A DNA stretch of 10,802 bases from Bacteroidales bacterium (GCA_028700615.1 JAQVSH010000045.1:1-10802), one strand, 5' to 3'; shown: positions 1-7,569, counted from the stretch's first letter. Numbers and translations are program-made. The notes: a model not told the origin generated them from the sequence alone.

Positions 1-1
1 A

Positions 2-337
2 TCTATCTGTCCTCTGTTTGCAGAGAGCGTTTACAGTATCAATCCGATCAATTGGAGAACAGACGGCACTGTAGCCCTCAAAGAAGAAAACAGAGGTTCT
101 ATCATGGGCAAAGACCGGCAAACAGGGAAATACCCTGTACTTCGAGGGAACGCCGGCGCCTATGTCAAACAAGGTTTTCTGATGGTCACCGATGTGGATC
201 CCAAAACTTTTAAATTGTCCCCGGACAAACTTTTTCCTCTGGGATGCCTCCACGGCGGAGACTTAAAATTGTTTGCGGAAGATCTCCGGCACAATATGCA
301 GAGAAGATTGCTTGCCTTTAAAGCCTCCTCCCGATAA
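2..337 (+). CDS. DUF3089 family protein, C-terminal part (5' end outside window)
   Basis: The reading frame is open from the left edge and ends at TAA 335-337, giving 111 visible residues. The visible part reads SINPINWRTDG near the start, then an N-R-G turn, a GAYVKQGFLMV strand, and LHGGDLKLFAEDLRHNMQRR near the end. This order matches what I know of the C-terminal third of DUF3089 proteins (PF11288, alpha/beta-hydrolase-like): an NP-x-W segment, a Gly-rich strand, then a 'GD..LF..N/DLR.N...R' helix. The nucleophile region and any signal peptide lie outside the window, so neither activity nor location can be judged. An internal ATG at 104 would cut the conserved NP-x-W segment and is not a real start. 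No convincing terminator follows; the next gene has its own promoter about 140 bp on. The family assignment is by recalled pattern and is moderately sure. Confidence 0.7.
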   Translation, partial: SICPLFAESVYSINPINWRTDGTVALKEENRGSIMGKDRQTGKYPVLRGNAGAYVKQGFLMVTDVDPKTFKLSPDKLFPLGCLHGGDLKLFAEDLRHNMQRRLLAFKASSR

Positions 338-479
338 TCACTCTGTACCTTAACCCATCTTCCTGGAGAGCATTCTCCCGGCAAAAATCCACCTCAACGC
401 TCCTTAATAATTAAATTATTGTTTAACATTTAAATTTTATTATATATCGATTATTTTTTATTGTTTTTCAATAAATATA

Positions 480-511
480 TTTGGATTTAAATAATCAGAA
501 ATATATCTTTG
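480..511 (+). promoter_or_regulatory. Bacteroidota-type promoter for the DUF2975 cassette
   Basis: TTTG at 480-483 is followed, after exactly 20 bp, by TATCTTTG at 504-511. This is a full match to the Bacteroidota consensus TTTG-N19-21-TANNTTTG. Transcription would begin near 517-519, giving a leader of about 54 nt to the ATG at 572. The same -7 octamer occurs at 4700-4707 on the other strand. The region before it (about 400-480) is very AT-rich, with a run of A/T palindromes. The match is seen directly; promoter activity is inferred. Confidence 0.7.
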
Positions 512-571
512 CCCTGTCTTTTCAATCCAAATTATTCATTCTTCATTGAGGTTAACAGAAAATTTAAACAG

Positions 572-1198
572 ATGAAAAACAATAAAAAACAGGGAAGCCT
601 CCGACTAATCTATCAAATCACCCAAATCATTTTTTGGATTTATACCGGAGCGGCATTGCTCGTCACAGGAACTATTGCCGGAATATATCTGCATCTTTTC
701 GGAGAAAATCTTCATGTGGGCATTAGTATTCCGGCAGGGTTTGAATTAATCGGACAGGGCAGCCTGCAACTTTCCGGTCAAACGATTCCGGTAGGTTTCA
801 CACAAGCCTTTGGAAATATTAGTATGCCGGCTTCTACCTCTCTTTGGGGAGGAAACGGCTTGTTTCTGCTTACAGGCGTATGGATTTTTTTCCTCATTTT
901 TAAGTTCTTCCGCAGCTTTATCCGAAATGTATACAAAGGAAAAATCTTCGAGATTTCCAATTTCCTTTTGCTGCGTAAGATAGCATACGGACTTCTGATC
1001 TGTTGGAGCATCATACTGCTCAATTCTATATTTCTTTATTTTTTTATAGTACCGCATCTTCATTTTGACAGTATGCAACTTTCCGGGAATATTAAGTTTC
1101 ACGCAGAAATCCTCTTCATCGCCCTATTTTTAATGGTACTCTCCCGAATATTTTTGCACGGGATCCAATTAGAAGAAGATCAACAATTCACTATCTGA
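572..1198 (+). CDS. DUF2975 family integral membrane protein (YoaS-like)
   Basis: The product has 208 residues. It has four predicted membrane helices at about residues 13-40, 95-113, 137-160 and 178-197. A largely polar extracytoplasmic segment lies between helices 1 and 2. The end HGIQLEEDQQFTI (196-208) fits the charged C-terminal signature of DUF2975 proteins (PF11188; Bacillus subtilis YoaS is a member). The family's molecular function is not established to my knowledge. The start is the ATG at 572, in A-rich sequence. A longer frame from TTG 509 would begin inside the promoter -7 element and add 21 unremarkable residues, so it is rejected. The gene ends 2 bp before the XRE regulator at 1201, so the two are almost certainly cotranscribed and possibly translationally coupled. 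That pairing is the usual one for this family and suggests that the membrane protein and regulator work together, which is inference. Confidence 0.85.
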   Translation: MKNNKKQGSLRLIYQITQIIFWIYTGAALLVTGTIAGIYLHLFGENLHVGISIPAGFELIGQGSLQLSGQTIPVGFTQAFGNISMPASTSLWGGNGLFLLTGVWIFFLIFKFFRSFIRNVYKGKIFEISNFLLLRKIAYGLLICWSIILLNSIFLYFFIVPHLHFDSMQLSGNIKFHAEILFIALFLMVLSRIFLHGIQLEEDQQFTI

Positions 1199-1200
1199 TC

Positions 1201-1422
1201 ATGGCCATTATTGTAAATCTCGATGTAGTACTGGCCCGTCGCAAAATGAGCCTGACCGAGCTATCCTCTAAAGTAGGCATCACTATGACCAATCTTTCTG
1301 TTCTTAAAACCGGAAAAGCCAAAGCCATCCGGTTTTCCACCCTGGAAAGTATATGTCAGATTCTCCATTGCCAACCCGGAGAAATACTTGAATATCAGTC
1401 TGATAATCAAATAAAAGAGTAG
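1201..1422 (+). CDS. Small XRE/Cro-C1 family transcriptional regulator (YozG-like, HTH_26)
   Basis: The 73-residue protein is almost entirely a helix-turn-helix domain. NLDVVLARRKMSLTELSSKVG (6-26) holds the first helices. ITMTNLSVLKTGKAKAIRFSTL (27-48) holds the recognition helix and turn. CQPGEILEY (57-65) is the typical closing motif of this subfamily. The layout matches YozG-like regulators (HTH_26) that sit beside DUF2975 genes. It probably binds DNA as a dimer; its target is unknown, though its own promoter at 480-511 is an obvious candidate. The gap of 2 bp after the DUF2975 stop gives no room for a separate promoter. No effector or sensor domain is present, so any signal must come from a partner, most simply the neighbouring membrane protein. 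Confidence 0.9.
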   Translation: MAIIVNLDVVLARRKMSLTELSSKVGITMTNLSVLKTGKAKAIRFSTLESICQILHCQPGEILEYQSDNQIKE

Positions 1423-1489
1423 AATAGCATCACAAACCAACAGAACTTAGGAAAATGATTTATCCATCATATGCTAATATCTAAAAATC

Positions 1490-1693
1490 ATGAGTAACTA
1501 TCCGGCAGAAGAAATTATTGTCAGTGGCAAAAAACTTGTTTGCCCGATATGCGAACATACCCTTTTCAGAACACGCAAAAGTTTACTGAATACAAGGGGT
1601 TTAACCTTTTTCGACCTTGACTGGGCCAATAAAAGTGCCATAAATTATATCTGCGATCATTGCGGATATATTTTTTGGTTCCGTCGTGAATAA
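1490..1693 (+). CDS. Small zinc-ribbon protein of unknown function
   Basis: This is a 67-residue protein with four cysteines in two knuckles, C18-P-x-C21 and C55-x-x-C58. They would bind one zinc ion as a rubredoxin-like ribbon. Between them lies a conserved-looking stretch, LLNTRGLTFFDLDWANKSA (32-50), and the protein ends GYIFWFRRE. I recall small uncharacterised bacterial proteins with the same 'LLNTRG..F..LDW.NKSA...C..CGYI.WF' layout, usually named zinc-ribbon or nucleic-acid-binding protein, but no function is established. It lies 67 bp after the XRE gene on the same strand. No TANNTTTG element is visible in that gap, so it is probably the third gene of the cassette. Its stop is 9 bp from the end of the convergent nitroreductase gene, with no terminator hairpin between them. 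Confidence 0.8.
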   Translation: MSNYPAEEIIVSGKKLVCPICEHTLFRTRKSLLNTRGLTFFDLDWANKSAINYICDHCGYIFWFRRE

Positions 1694-1702
1694 AAGATTC
1701 AC

Positions 1703-2524
1703 TTATTTCCAGATAACTTCTACCGGATTACGACGGGGAATCGAAGTAACCTTGTAAACGGGATATCCGAACATCATAGAACAAGCCACTACACGTCCCT
1801 GCGGTAAATCCAGAAAATCTCTTAGCGGTTTATATCCGGCAACGGCCAATTGAACAAATCCGGCCCAGCAGGTGCCAACGCCAAAAGACGGAGCGGCAAT
1901 GTCGACATGCGTCATCGCAATGACCGCTTCAGACGGGTCATACCACTTCTCCTGGTAAGGAATATGAGCAAAAAGCAAATGGGGAGCGTTACGGCATATA
2001 GGCTCTAATCCGCTGTCCCACTGAGATAAAATTACCGAAACATAGGCAGCCAGCGGATGGGCTGTATGCTGAATAGACCGCATCCATTCTATGGTCAGCT
2101 CTGCAATCTTTTTTACGCTGTCAGTATCGTAAACAACCAACCACTTCACCGGCTGGCCGTTTCCTCCCGAAGCTGCATACCTGGCCACATCCAGCATACC
2201 GTCAATGAGCTCTTTATTTACCGGTTTAGAAGAAAAATGGCGTATAGAACGGCGCTTTTTTATATAGATGGCAAGATCCTCTGAGGCTATCTGCCCCTCC
2301 CGGGGAGCAAAAAGGACCTTCTCCCGGGGAAGAAAGTTCAGAGTTAACGCCTTTTGTGCACAAAAAGCTTCACAATGCCCGCATTTTATGCATTTTTCTA
2401 CATTAGATTCAAGCACCTCGGGAAAAGCTAAAACTGTCGCCTTTTCTATAATCCGGGTAACACAAACAGTTGCACAGGTATTGCACTTTATGCAAAGATC
2501 CTGATTAATAAAGATATTGGCCAT
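1703..2524 (-). CDS. Ferredoxin-fused nitroreductase family protein (2x[4Fe-4S] + FMN domain)
   Basis: The 273-residue protein has two parts. Residues 1-65 form a bacterial-type ferredoxin with two CxxCxxCxxxC clusters: C11/C14/C17/C21 and C45/C48/C51/C55. Residues about 85-273 form a nitroreductase domain. It shows the FMN-contacting RRSIRHF segment (91-97), a SGGNGQPVKW loop (119-128), APSFGVGTCWAG (211-222), and the end IPRRNPVEVIW (262-272). The fusion is known in anaerobes and implies that electrons pass from the clusters to FMN and on to a nitro compound, quinone or other small acceptor; the substrate is not known. It is likely cytoplasmic, as no signal peptide is present. The start ATG is at 2522-2524. 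The gene begins 15 bp past the T-run of the terminator that closes the lipoprotein operon. Only a poor 7/8 -7 match (2567-2574) lies nearby, so it may rely on read-through or a non-standard promoter. Confidence 0.88.
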   Translation of the reverse strand: MANIFINQDLCIKCNTCATVCVTRIIEKATVLAFPEVLESNVEKCIKCGHCEAFCAQKALTLNFLPREKVLFAPREGQIASEDLAIYIKKRRSIRHFSSKPVNKELIDGMLDVARYAASGGNGQPVKWLVVYDTDSVKKIAELTIEWMRSIQHTAHPLAAYVSVILSQWDSGLEPICRNAPHLLFAHIPYQEKWYDPSEAVIAMTHVDIAAPSFGVGTCWAGFVQLAVAGYKPLRDFLDLPQGRVVACSMMFGYPVYKVTSIPRRNPVEVIWK

Positions 2525-2538
2525 TTTAAGAGCGTTTT

Positions 2539-2568
2539 AAAAAAAAGCCCCTGAAGTTGTCAGGGGCT
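2539..2568 (-). terminator. Intrinsic terminator after the lipoprotein pair
   Basis: A perfect 9-bp stem is formed by 2546-2554 and 2560-2568 (AGCCCCTGA / TCAGGGGCT) with a 5-nt loop. On the - strand it is followed by an unbroken run of eight T (2539-2546 as A on +). The + direction lacks a T-run, so it acts on - strand transcription. It lies 21 bp after the stop of the 2590-3570 gene and just before the nitroreductase start at 2524. Confidence 0.88.
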
Positions 2569-2589
2569 AAAATAAAATCTTATTCAGAA

Positions 2590-3570
2590 TTAATCCCATC
2601 CACCGCTGGCTTCGTATGGAAGCATAAATCCATTGGCTTCTACCGAGTAAATCTGTCCACTGTATATTTTGAATAGTTCACCTGCCTGCAAATTAAAGGC
2701 AGGAAAGAATTTAGGAATAGAATCCACGCCGGGAACTCCGATAATTGTTTCCCACTGAATTTTACCATCATGTTCAAACATCGGGAATCCATAGACCAGA
2801 CCCAGCTTCTGATCAATAATGGTAAGACGGCGGGGCTGAATTCTCGTGATGTAAATCAAACTCTGGCAATCAATCTGTCCGGCAGGACTAAGCGCATCAA
2901 TAATTGCCATCTTATACCGAAGTTGTTCCTCAGGGGTGTCTCCAAACTGAGTACTGTCAGGATATGCATTGGTAGTGGTCTGTCCTCCGTTTTCATGACG
3001 GGTACATCCTTCTGCAAACGGCGCAACACTCCCTTTATCCTGCTCAATGGCATCAAAATACAGATTGGCTATTTCAAACATCTTTTCTCTTGTATCCCTG
3101 AGTTCAACAGGAACAGGTTCCAGATATTCCGGACGGGGGGTAACCAGATTCAACATTCCCTTTTCACCAATATGTTCGGCAATAACATGTTCAATCTCAG
3201 TGATGGCTTTGTTTTCTACTTTCAAACGCAATGCCAGAATCAAAGGCTTGTTGTTATTCTTCACCAAACCGTAATACCCTACCTGATTGCTGACCGTATC
3301 AATGGCAAAAATATTAAAGTCGGTCAATGCCAGAGAATCGGAAGCCCAAAGGCCTTCTCCAACCTTCATTTCAACGGCATTCTCCGTATATTTCAGAGAA
3401 TCCGAAAGGGTTAATGTAGAGGGATCGCCGGCAATCATGGCTGCAAGATAATCATCAGCCACTCCCTGCAAATATTCGCGGGAGTAAGGGCGATCTCCGG
3501 AAGAGCACGAGATCAGCAGTGCACAGACTGCAATGCACATTGAATGAACTAAAAATTTGTATTTCTGCAT
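2590..3570 (-). CDS. Lipoprotein with two NTF2-like halves (DUF8021-like), paralogue B
   Basis: The 326-residue protein has a lipoprotein signal: a hydrophobic stretch ends in LLISC with the lipidated cysteine at C22, followed by SSGD. The mature part resembles a family I recall as DUF8021, found in fungi and some bacteria. Shared features include YTEN (61-64), GEGLWAS (71-77), a QVGYYG strand (96-101), LRLKVEN..ITE (114-125), and a second half from IANLYFDAIEQDKGS..PF..GCTRHENG (167-195) to RR..IID (247-253). The two halves follow the same helix-then-ENG plan and look like tandem SnoaL/NTF2-like folds. It aligns along its whole length with the upstream gene (3608-4585) but lacks that protein's CDRxC motif. 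It is the second gene of a two-gene operon, 37 bp after its paralogue and just before the terminator. No catalytic role is known. It probably sits in the periplasm or on the outer membrane. Confidence 0.8.
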   Translation of the reverse strand: MQKYKFLVHSMCIAVCALLISCSSGDRPYSREYLQGVADDYLAAMIAGDPSTLTLSDSLKYTENAVEMKVGEGLWASDSLALTDFNIFAIDTVSNQVGYYGLVKNNNKPLILALRLKVENKAITEIEHVIAEHIGEKGMLNLVTPRPEYLEPVPVELRDTREKMFEIANLYFDAIEQDKGSVAPFAEGCTRHENGGQTTTNAYPDSTQFGDTPEEQLRYKMAIIDALSPAGQIDCQSLIYITRIQPRRLTIIDQKLGLVYGFPMFEHDGKIQWETIIGVPGVDSIPKFFPAFNLQAGELFKIYSGQIYSVEANGFMLPYEASGGWD

Positions 3571-3607
3571 GATAGTAGAATTAGTAAAAAATGATTAATG
3601 ATTGAGG

Positions 3608-4585
3608 TTAATAAATAGGTTCACTGGAAATAACTTGTTCCCATTCTGTCCAGCCTGAGCCCATGCCATAGGGAGCTTCTCTGTACAGAGCCTGGATTTC
3701 CCGGAATTTCCCCTTTTCGATCTTAAAGGCTTCGGAAATCTGATAAGTAAACGGCTGAAGTACACTCATCGGAAACTTAACACCACTGGTCAGGGTAATC
3801 TCGGGAACCGTGCCTGCATGGTCAAAAAAAGCAAGCGCATATACAATCCCGCGTTCCTCATCTACGATAGGAAATCTCCGGTCACGGATGCGGGTAACAA
3901 AAGCAAAGAAACCTGACTGAAATTGCTGTAGCGGGGACATCCCTTCAATAGCACCCCTTTTAGGATTATTGGTGGTAAAATGTCCGTTTTCAATACGGTT
4001 ACAATTGTCTGTAAACGGATAGACTCCTTTACCGTCATTACGCTGAAGCCCTGTAAAATACATATTGGCAATAACTTTCAATGAATCGCGGGAAATACGT
4101 TCTTCAACAGGAATAGATTCCAGAAAAACCGGATTGGGTGTACCAATAGAATCCAACATTGTGGCCTCTTTTTTGTCTCTCGCAACAAAAGCTTCAGCTT
4201 CAGTAATTTCCATGTTTTCAATTTTCAAACGCAACCCCAAAATCGCAGGGATGCCATTTTCACGGATCGTTCCCATAAAACCAACTTGTCCGCTTTCAGG
4301 ATCGGAAACATATAATTTAAAAGTCCCCCGTTCATTGGCGGTAGCCCACATTCCGTCACCGGGAACCAGACGCTGGCCGTTCTCGGTATAAATAACATCT
4401 GCTGCAAGAGATGCTTTCGAAGGATCCCTGGCAACCACCGCATCGATGAAAGTATTGACGTAATTTTCAAGGCAGGCCCTGTCACAAACTGTTTTGGTCT
4501 CCTCTACCTGAACCTCTGTCTTTGGTGCACAAGAGACCATAAAGGCCACGAGACCCGTAACCAGAATAAATGATTTTAGCTTCAT
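3608..4585 (-). CDS. Lipoprotein with two NTF2-like halves (DUF8021-like), paralogue A
   Basis: With the start at ATG 4583-4585 the product has 325 residues and a clean lipoprotein signal, FILVTGLVAFMVSC, with lipidation at C19. The longer frame from 4702 would start inside the -7 promoter element and bury the signal under 39 polar residues, so it is rejected. Motifs include CDRACLENYV (34-43), ARDPS (52-56), YTENGQRL (66-73), GDGMWA (76-81), SDPESGQVGFMG (94-105), LRLKIEN..ITEAE (118-131), then a second half, VIANMYFTGLQRNDGK (171-186), NCNRIENG (194-201) and RDRRFPIVDEERGIVYALAFFDH (234-256). I recall the CDRAC and 'RRFPIVDEERG' patterns from DUF8021 proteins of fungi and bacteria; this is memory, not a search. 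It is the first gene of the operon with paralogue B. It keeps the CDRxC pair, which B has lost. Confidence 0.8.
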   Translation of the reverse strand: MKLKSFILVTGLVAFMVSCAPKTEVQVEETKTVCDRACLENYVNTFIDAVVARDPSKASLAADVIYTENGQRLVPGDGMWATANERGTFKLYVSDPESGQVGFMGTIRENGIPAILGLRLKIENMEITEAEAFVARDKKEATMLDSIGTPNPVFLESIPVEERISRDSLKVIANMYFTGLQRNDGKGVYPFTDNCNRIENGHFTTNNPKRGAIEGMSPLQQFQSGFFAFVTRIRDRRFPIVDEERGIVYALAFFDHAGTVPEITLTSGVKFPMSVLQPFTYQISEAFKIEKGKFREIQALYREAPYGMGSGWTEWEQVISSEPIY

Positions 4586-4699
4586 GTGTATTAGAAGATT
4601 AATTAATTTGATTCTCTGCCCAGCCGGAGGGCATTCCGTAGTAGTCTGATAATTAGTTTCTTTATTTCGTGCAATCGATTTCTCACTTTGACATAGAAT

Positions 4700-4731
4700 C
4701 AAAGATATTATATATTCTCCAAAAAAACAAT
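4700..4731 (-). promoter_or_regulatory. Bacteroidota-type promoter for the lipoprotein operon
   Basis: Read on the - strand, ATTG (4728-4731) is followed after exactly 20 bp by TATCTTTG (4700-4707). This is a full -7 match and a 3/4 match at -33. Transcription would start near 4692-4694, giving a leader of about 108 nt to the ATG at 4585. The leader holds a small stem-loop: 4617-4621 pairs with 4629-4633 (TGCCC/GGGCA, 7-nt loop). It is too weak to call a riboswitch or terminator. Confidence 0.68.
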
Positions 4732-4829
4732 GCGATTTTTAATGAAACAAACTAATAGCTACGACTTTGCCATCCGGTGATTAAACCCCGGTAACTCGGT
4801 TTTCAATTTACAATCATCCGGAAGACCGG

Positions 4830-7478
4830 TCAGAATGGAAGCCAGTATGAAAACTTCAACAGAAAGACATTGTGCGGAGTCCGGCCGAACAGATCACTCA
4901 TGTCACTGCCGTAGTCAAAAATTCCGTTGGATCCGTTACTGGTACGTCCTTGTGACCAAACAAGATAAAGCGTGGAACCGGGCATGTATTCCCAACGAAC
5001 CACCAGATTGGAACGAAACTGCCGGAAATTAAAATCAGGATTACTCACTGAATAATCGGACACCCCGTCAAGATCTTCATCAATGGAATAGAGTTTATTG
5101 CCCGCGTTGTAGGAGATCTCACGGTCAGAAAATAAGTGATATCTGTCTTCAAATTCACCGGCCCGCGGATCAGTAATTTTATTAAAATGAGTATACTCTC
5201 CCGCCGAAACAAACGGCTGGCAATAATACTCCACTGAGAGTTCCGGATTTATGGTATAGTTGACGCGCAGGGTAAAACTGAATGTTTTCTGATCCAACCG
5301 GGCAAATAAATACCTGGGATCTCCCTGCTTAGCAGTCGTTGAAACGTATTGCAATTTCCTGTTATTTATCATGAAATCGGGCTGAAAGGATAACAGCAGG
5401 GCATCTATGGGACGAGCATCTAAACCCATCCAATATTCATTATACCGGAAACTTTTATGATCCCCGAAACTCTGATAAGTTCCAACATTAAAGGAAACCT
5501 TTTTGGAATCGTCTGAAGAAAAATTAAAATTAAATTCTTCGCCCCCGGGAGAAATAAACGAAGGCCCCCCACGCAATAAACTGCTGGATAATGTTTTACT
5601 CGTTCTCGTAAAATTGCCGTTCATATGCCAGCGATTCTTAAATTGGCTGTTGAAATTCATGTTTGTATGTGCAGAAACCAACTCTCCGCCATAATTCCAA
5701 TACATCCAGTAATTGGTATTGAGGTAAAAATTATTAAAAATCGAGAAAGGGTTACGCCAGTAAAAAGCCATCCAGGAACCGTGATGAATCATATCAGCGT
5801 ATTGCATATACCCAATATCATTAAATTCCAGACCCGGCGAACGAAGGGTAAGGCTGGTTTCAAACTGTATTCTCTTATCGCTGGACCTTCCTAATTTAAA
5901 GGTTCCGCCATATCCTGAAAGCGAAGTACGTGAAGAATCCAAAGACACATAACCCGCATCAGGCCGTTGATAATACCTCGCTGAAGACCGCTGGGTCCTG
6001 ATGATAGACTGCTCACTTCCTCTCACATTGCTGAATTCCATATTTCCGGCAACATACCAGGTTCGGTCATTCCAATTATGCTGGAAATCAATTCCCCCGG
6101 TATAAGCAGAAGTATGGAGAAAATCCAACGCAGGATTCTCAATATCGCGATTGACGGCAGTAATCATCCCCCCTATGACTGTTTCCCCTTTGTTGATATC
6201 CTGTTGCAAACGTCCAACAAAGTAATTGGTTAAAGGTTCAACGCTTTCTTCCCTGCGAACACCTCCATGATCAATTTCTGCTTTCTCATTGGCTGTTACA
6301 CTTTCAAGAATCCCGATAGACAGTCCTTTCTTTGTTTTTCCCGAAAGTTTCATAGCTCCCAGGATTTTTGAAGATTGAGGCATATCTACATACTCACCCC
6401 CTGATAATGATGGATAGCCATGAGGGGATGAACCTATTCTTCTGGAATAAAACAGATTATCACTCTGAAACTTATTGATTACAATTGTATTGGAAGGCCT
6501 GAACTGATAAATATTTTTTCCTTCTACAAACAACGGACGCTGTTCCGAAAAATACGTTTCAAAAGCCGTAAGATTCACTTCCGAAGGATCGGCTTCCACC
6601 TGACCAAAATCAGGATTGATGGATAAATCCAGCGTCAGGTCGTTATTGATCGCAATCTTTCCATCAATGCCGACATTAAGGGCGTTTAATGACCCGTCTT
6701 TAAAAGGATTTCCGGCCTCCTTTTCAAAGGTCTCCGTTTTGGCGACAAGATATGGAAGCAATTCCACCTGTCTTCTGGGACTGATCTGATTTATTCCGTG
6801 CAGTTCACCATAAAGGTGAATTGTCCCCGGAGAGCCTTTGGGAATGAACTGCCAGGCAGAAAGCTCATCCAAACGATAAATGTAACGTCTGACCTGAATT
6901 CCCCATATCTGCTCATCCTTTTTGCCAAACCGCAGCTGGCTGTATGGAATTTTCATCTCTGCACACCAGCCTTTATCATTCATGGAGGTTTTTACATACC
7001 ATACAGGATTCCAGCTGGAATCCCAGTTATTTCCGTCCCGGCTGCCCGCTTCATCGGCTTTTACCCCTGAGGCATTGACAGTAAAGGCAAACGCAGTTTG
7101 CTGATCATAATAGCTATCAATAATAACCTGCACCTGATCTCCGGAAAGATTATCCCGGCGAGACATGATGCGGCTGATTTTATCCACTTCCTTATCATAT
7201 GCTCTGATATACACATACAAATTATCATTATCATACAGCATTTTAAATTCAGTCTGCTGTGTGGGAGGCTTGTTATCATAGGGTTCACTCTGTATAAAAT
7301 CACCGCTCCACTCCACCTGATTCCAGCAGGAATCATTCATCAGCCCGTCAATTTCCGGCGCCGTAACGGCTAAATCAGTTTGGTATATTTTCTTTTCAAC
7401 GGTTTGCGCATCAATGCAAATAGGAAAAATAATCAGAATAAGACTAATGGCGGATTTCTTCAAACACAACAAATTCAT
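4830..7478 (-). CDS. DUF5916 outer-membrane protein with N-terminal CBM9-like domain
   Basis: The 882-residue protein has a signal peptide (about 1-24, cleavage likely at IDA/Q). A CBM9/DOMON-like domain follows (about 36-225): IDGLMNDSCW (43-52), YVYIRAYD (88-95), DQVQVIID (114-121), WNPVWYVKT (156-164), WCAEMKIPYSQLRF (171-184) and WGIQVRRY (192-199). The block SINPDFGQVEADPSEVNLTA.. to RPLFVEG (287-320) is the hallmark of DUF5916. The remainder is rich in alternating aromatic strands and ends LLKFSYWLPF, a C-terminal phenylalanine typical of outer-membrane barrels. A Ca-loop-like DEDLDGVSD segment lies near the C-terminus. Full-length DUF5916 proteins are of similar size, so it looks intact. 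Function is not established; a surface protein that binds sugars or another ligand is a fair guess. It has its own promoter (7570-7601) and diverges from the kelch gene. No clear terminator follows it in 4732-4829. Confidence 0.9.
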   Translation of the reverse strand: MNLLCLKKSAISLILIIFPICIDAQTVEKKIYQTDLAVTAPEIDGLMNDSCWNQVEWSGDFIQSEPYDNKPPTQQTEFKMLYDNDNLYVYIRAYDKEVDKISRIMSRRDNLSGDQVQVIIDSYYDQQTAFAFTVNASGVKADEAGSRDGNNWDSSWNPVWYVKTSMNDKGWCAEMKIPYSQLRFGKKDEQIWGIQVRRYIYRLDELSAWQFIPKGSPGTIHLYGELHGINQISPRRQVELLPYLVAKTETFEKEAGNPFKDGSLNALNVGIDGKIAINNDLTLDLSINPDFGQVEADPSEVNLTAFETYFSEQRPLFVEGKNIYQFRPSNTIVINKFQSDNLFYSRRIGSSPHGYPSLSGGEYVDMPQSSKILGAMKLSGKTKKGLSIGILESVTANEKAEIDHGGVRREESVEPLTNYFVGRLQQDINKGETVIGGMITAVNRDIENPALDFLHTSAYTGGIDFQHNWNDRTWYVAGNMEFSNVRGSEQSIIRTQRSSARYYQRPDAGYVSLDSSRTSLSGYGGTFKLGRSSDKRIQFETSLTLRSPGLEFNDIGYMQYADMIHHGSWMAFYWRNPFSIFNNFYLNTNYWMYWNYGGELVSAHTNMNFNSQFKNRWHMNGNFTRTSKTLSSSLLRGGPSFISPGGEEFNFNFSSDDSKKVSFNVGTYQSFGDHKSFRYNEYWMGLDARPIDALLLSFQPDFMINNRKLQYVSTTAKQGDPRYLFARLDQKTFSFTLRVNYTINPELSVEYYCQPFVSAGEYTHFNKITDPRAGEFEDRYHLFSDREISYNAGNKLYSIDEDLDGVSDYSVSNPDFNFRQFRSNLVVRWEYMPGSTLYLVWSQGRTSNGSNGIFDYGSDMSDLFGRTPHNVFLLKFSYWLPF

Positions 7479-7569
7479 GCAACCTCATTTTAAAGATTAA
7501 AAATCTACATGAAAGCATAATTTACCCGAGGATCCGAAACAAAAAAGCCGGAATGACAAGAGCGTCTTT

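Noticed and set aside
364..379. GGAGA-gcat-TCTCC hairpin after the DUF3089 gene as a terminator
   Set aside because: The stem is only 5 bp and no T-run follows on either strand.
160..384. 74-codon frame on the - strand opposite the DUF3089 end
   Set aside because: It lies antisense to a recognisable protein, resembles no family I know, and has no promoter-like sequence.
509..571. N-terminal extension of the DUF2975 gene from TTG 509
   Set aside because: It begins within the -7 element at 504-511 and would lie at or before the transcription start; the ATG at 572 leads directly into the expected membrane protein.
4065..4391. 108-codon + strand frame opposite lipoprotein A, and similar frames opposite the DUF5916 gene
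   Set aside because: They mirror well-supported coding sequence on the other strand, with no recognisable domain or promoter.
4586..4702. 39-residue N-terminal extension of lipoprotein A from ATG 4702
   Set aside because: The codon lies inside the -7 box, and the extension would place polar residues before the lipoprotein signal.
4818..4829. CCGG-aaga-CCGG next to the DUF5916 stop as a terminator, and the CATCCGG pair at 4771 and 4815
   Set aside because: A 4-bp stem without a T-run; the repeat is a 7-mer seen twice and not meaningful alone.
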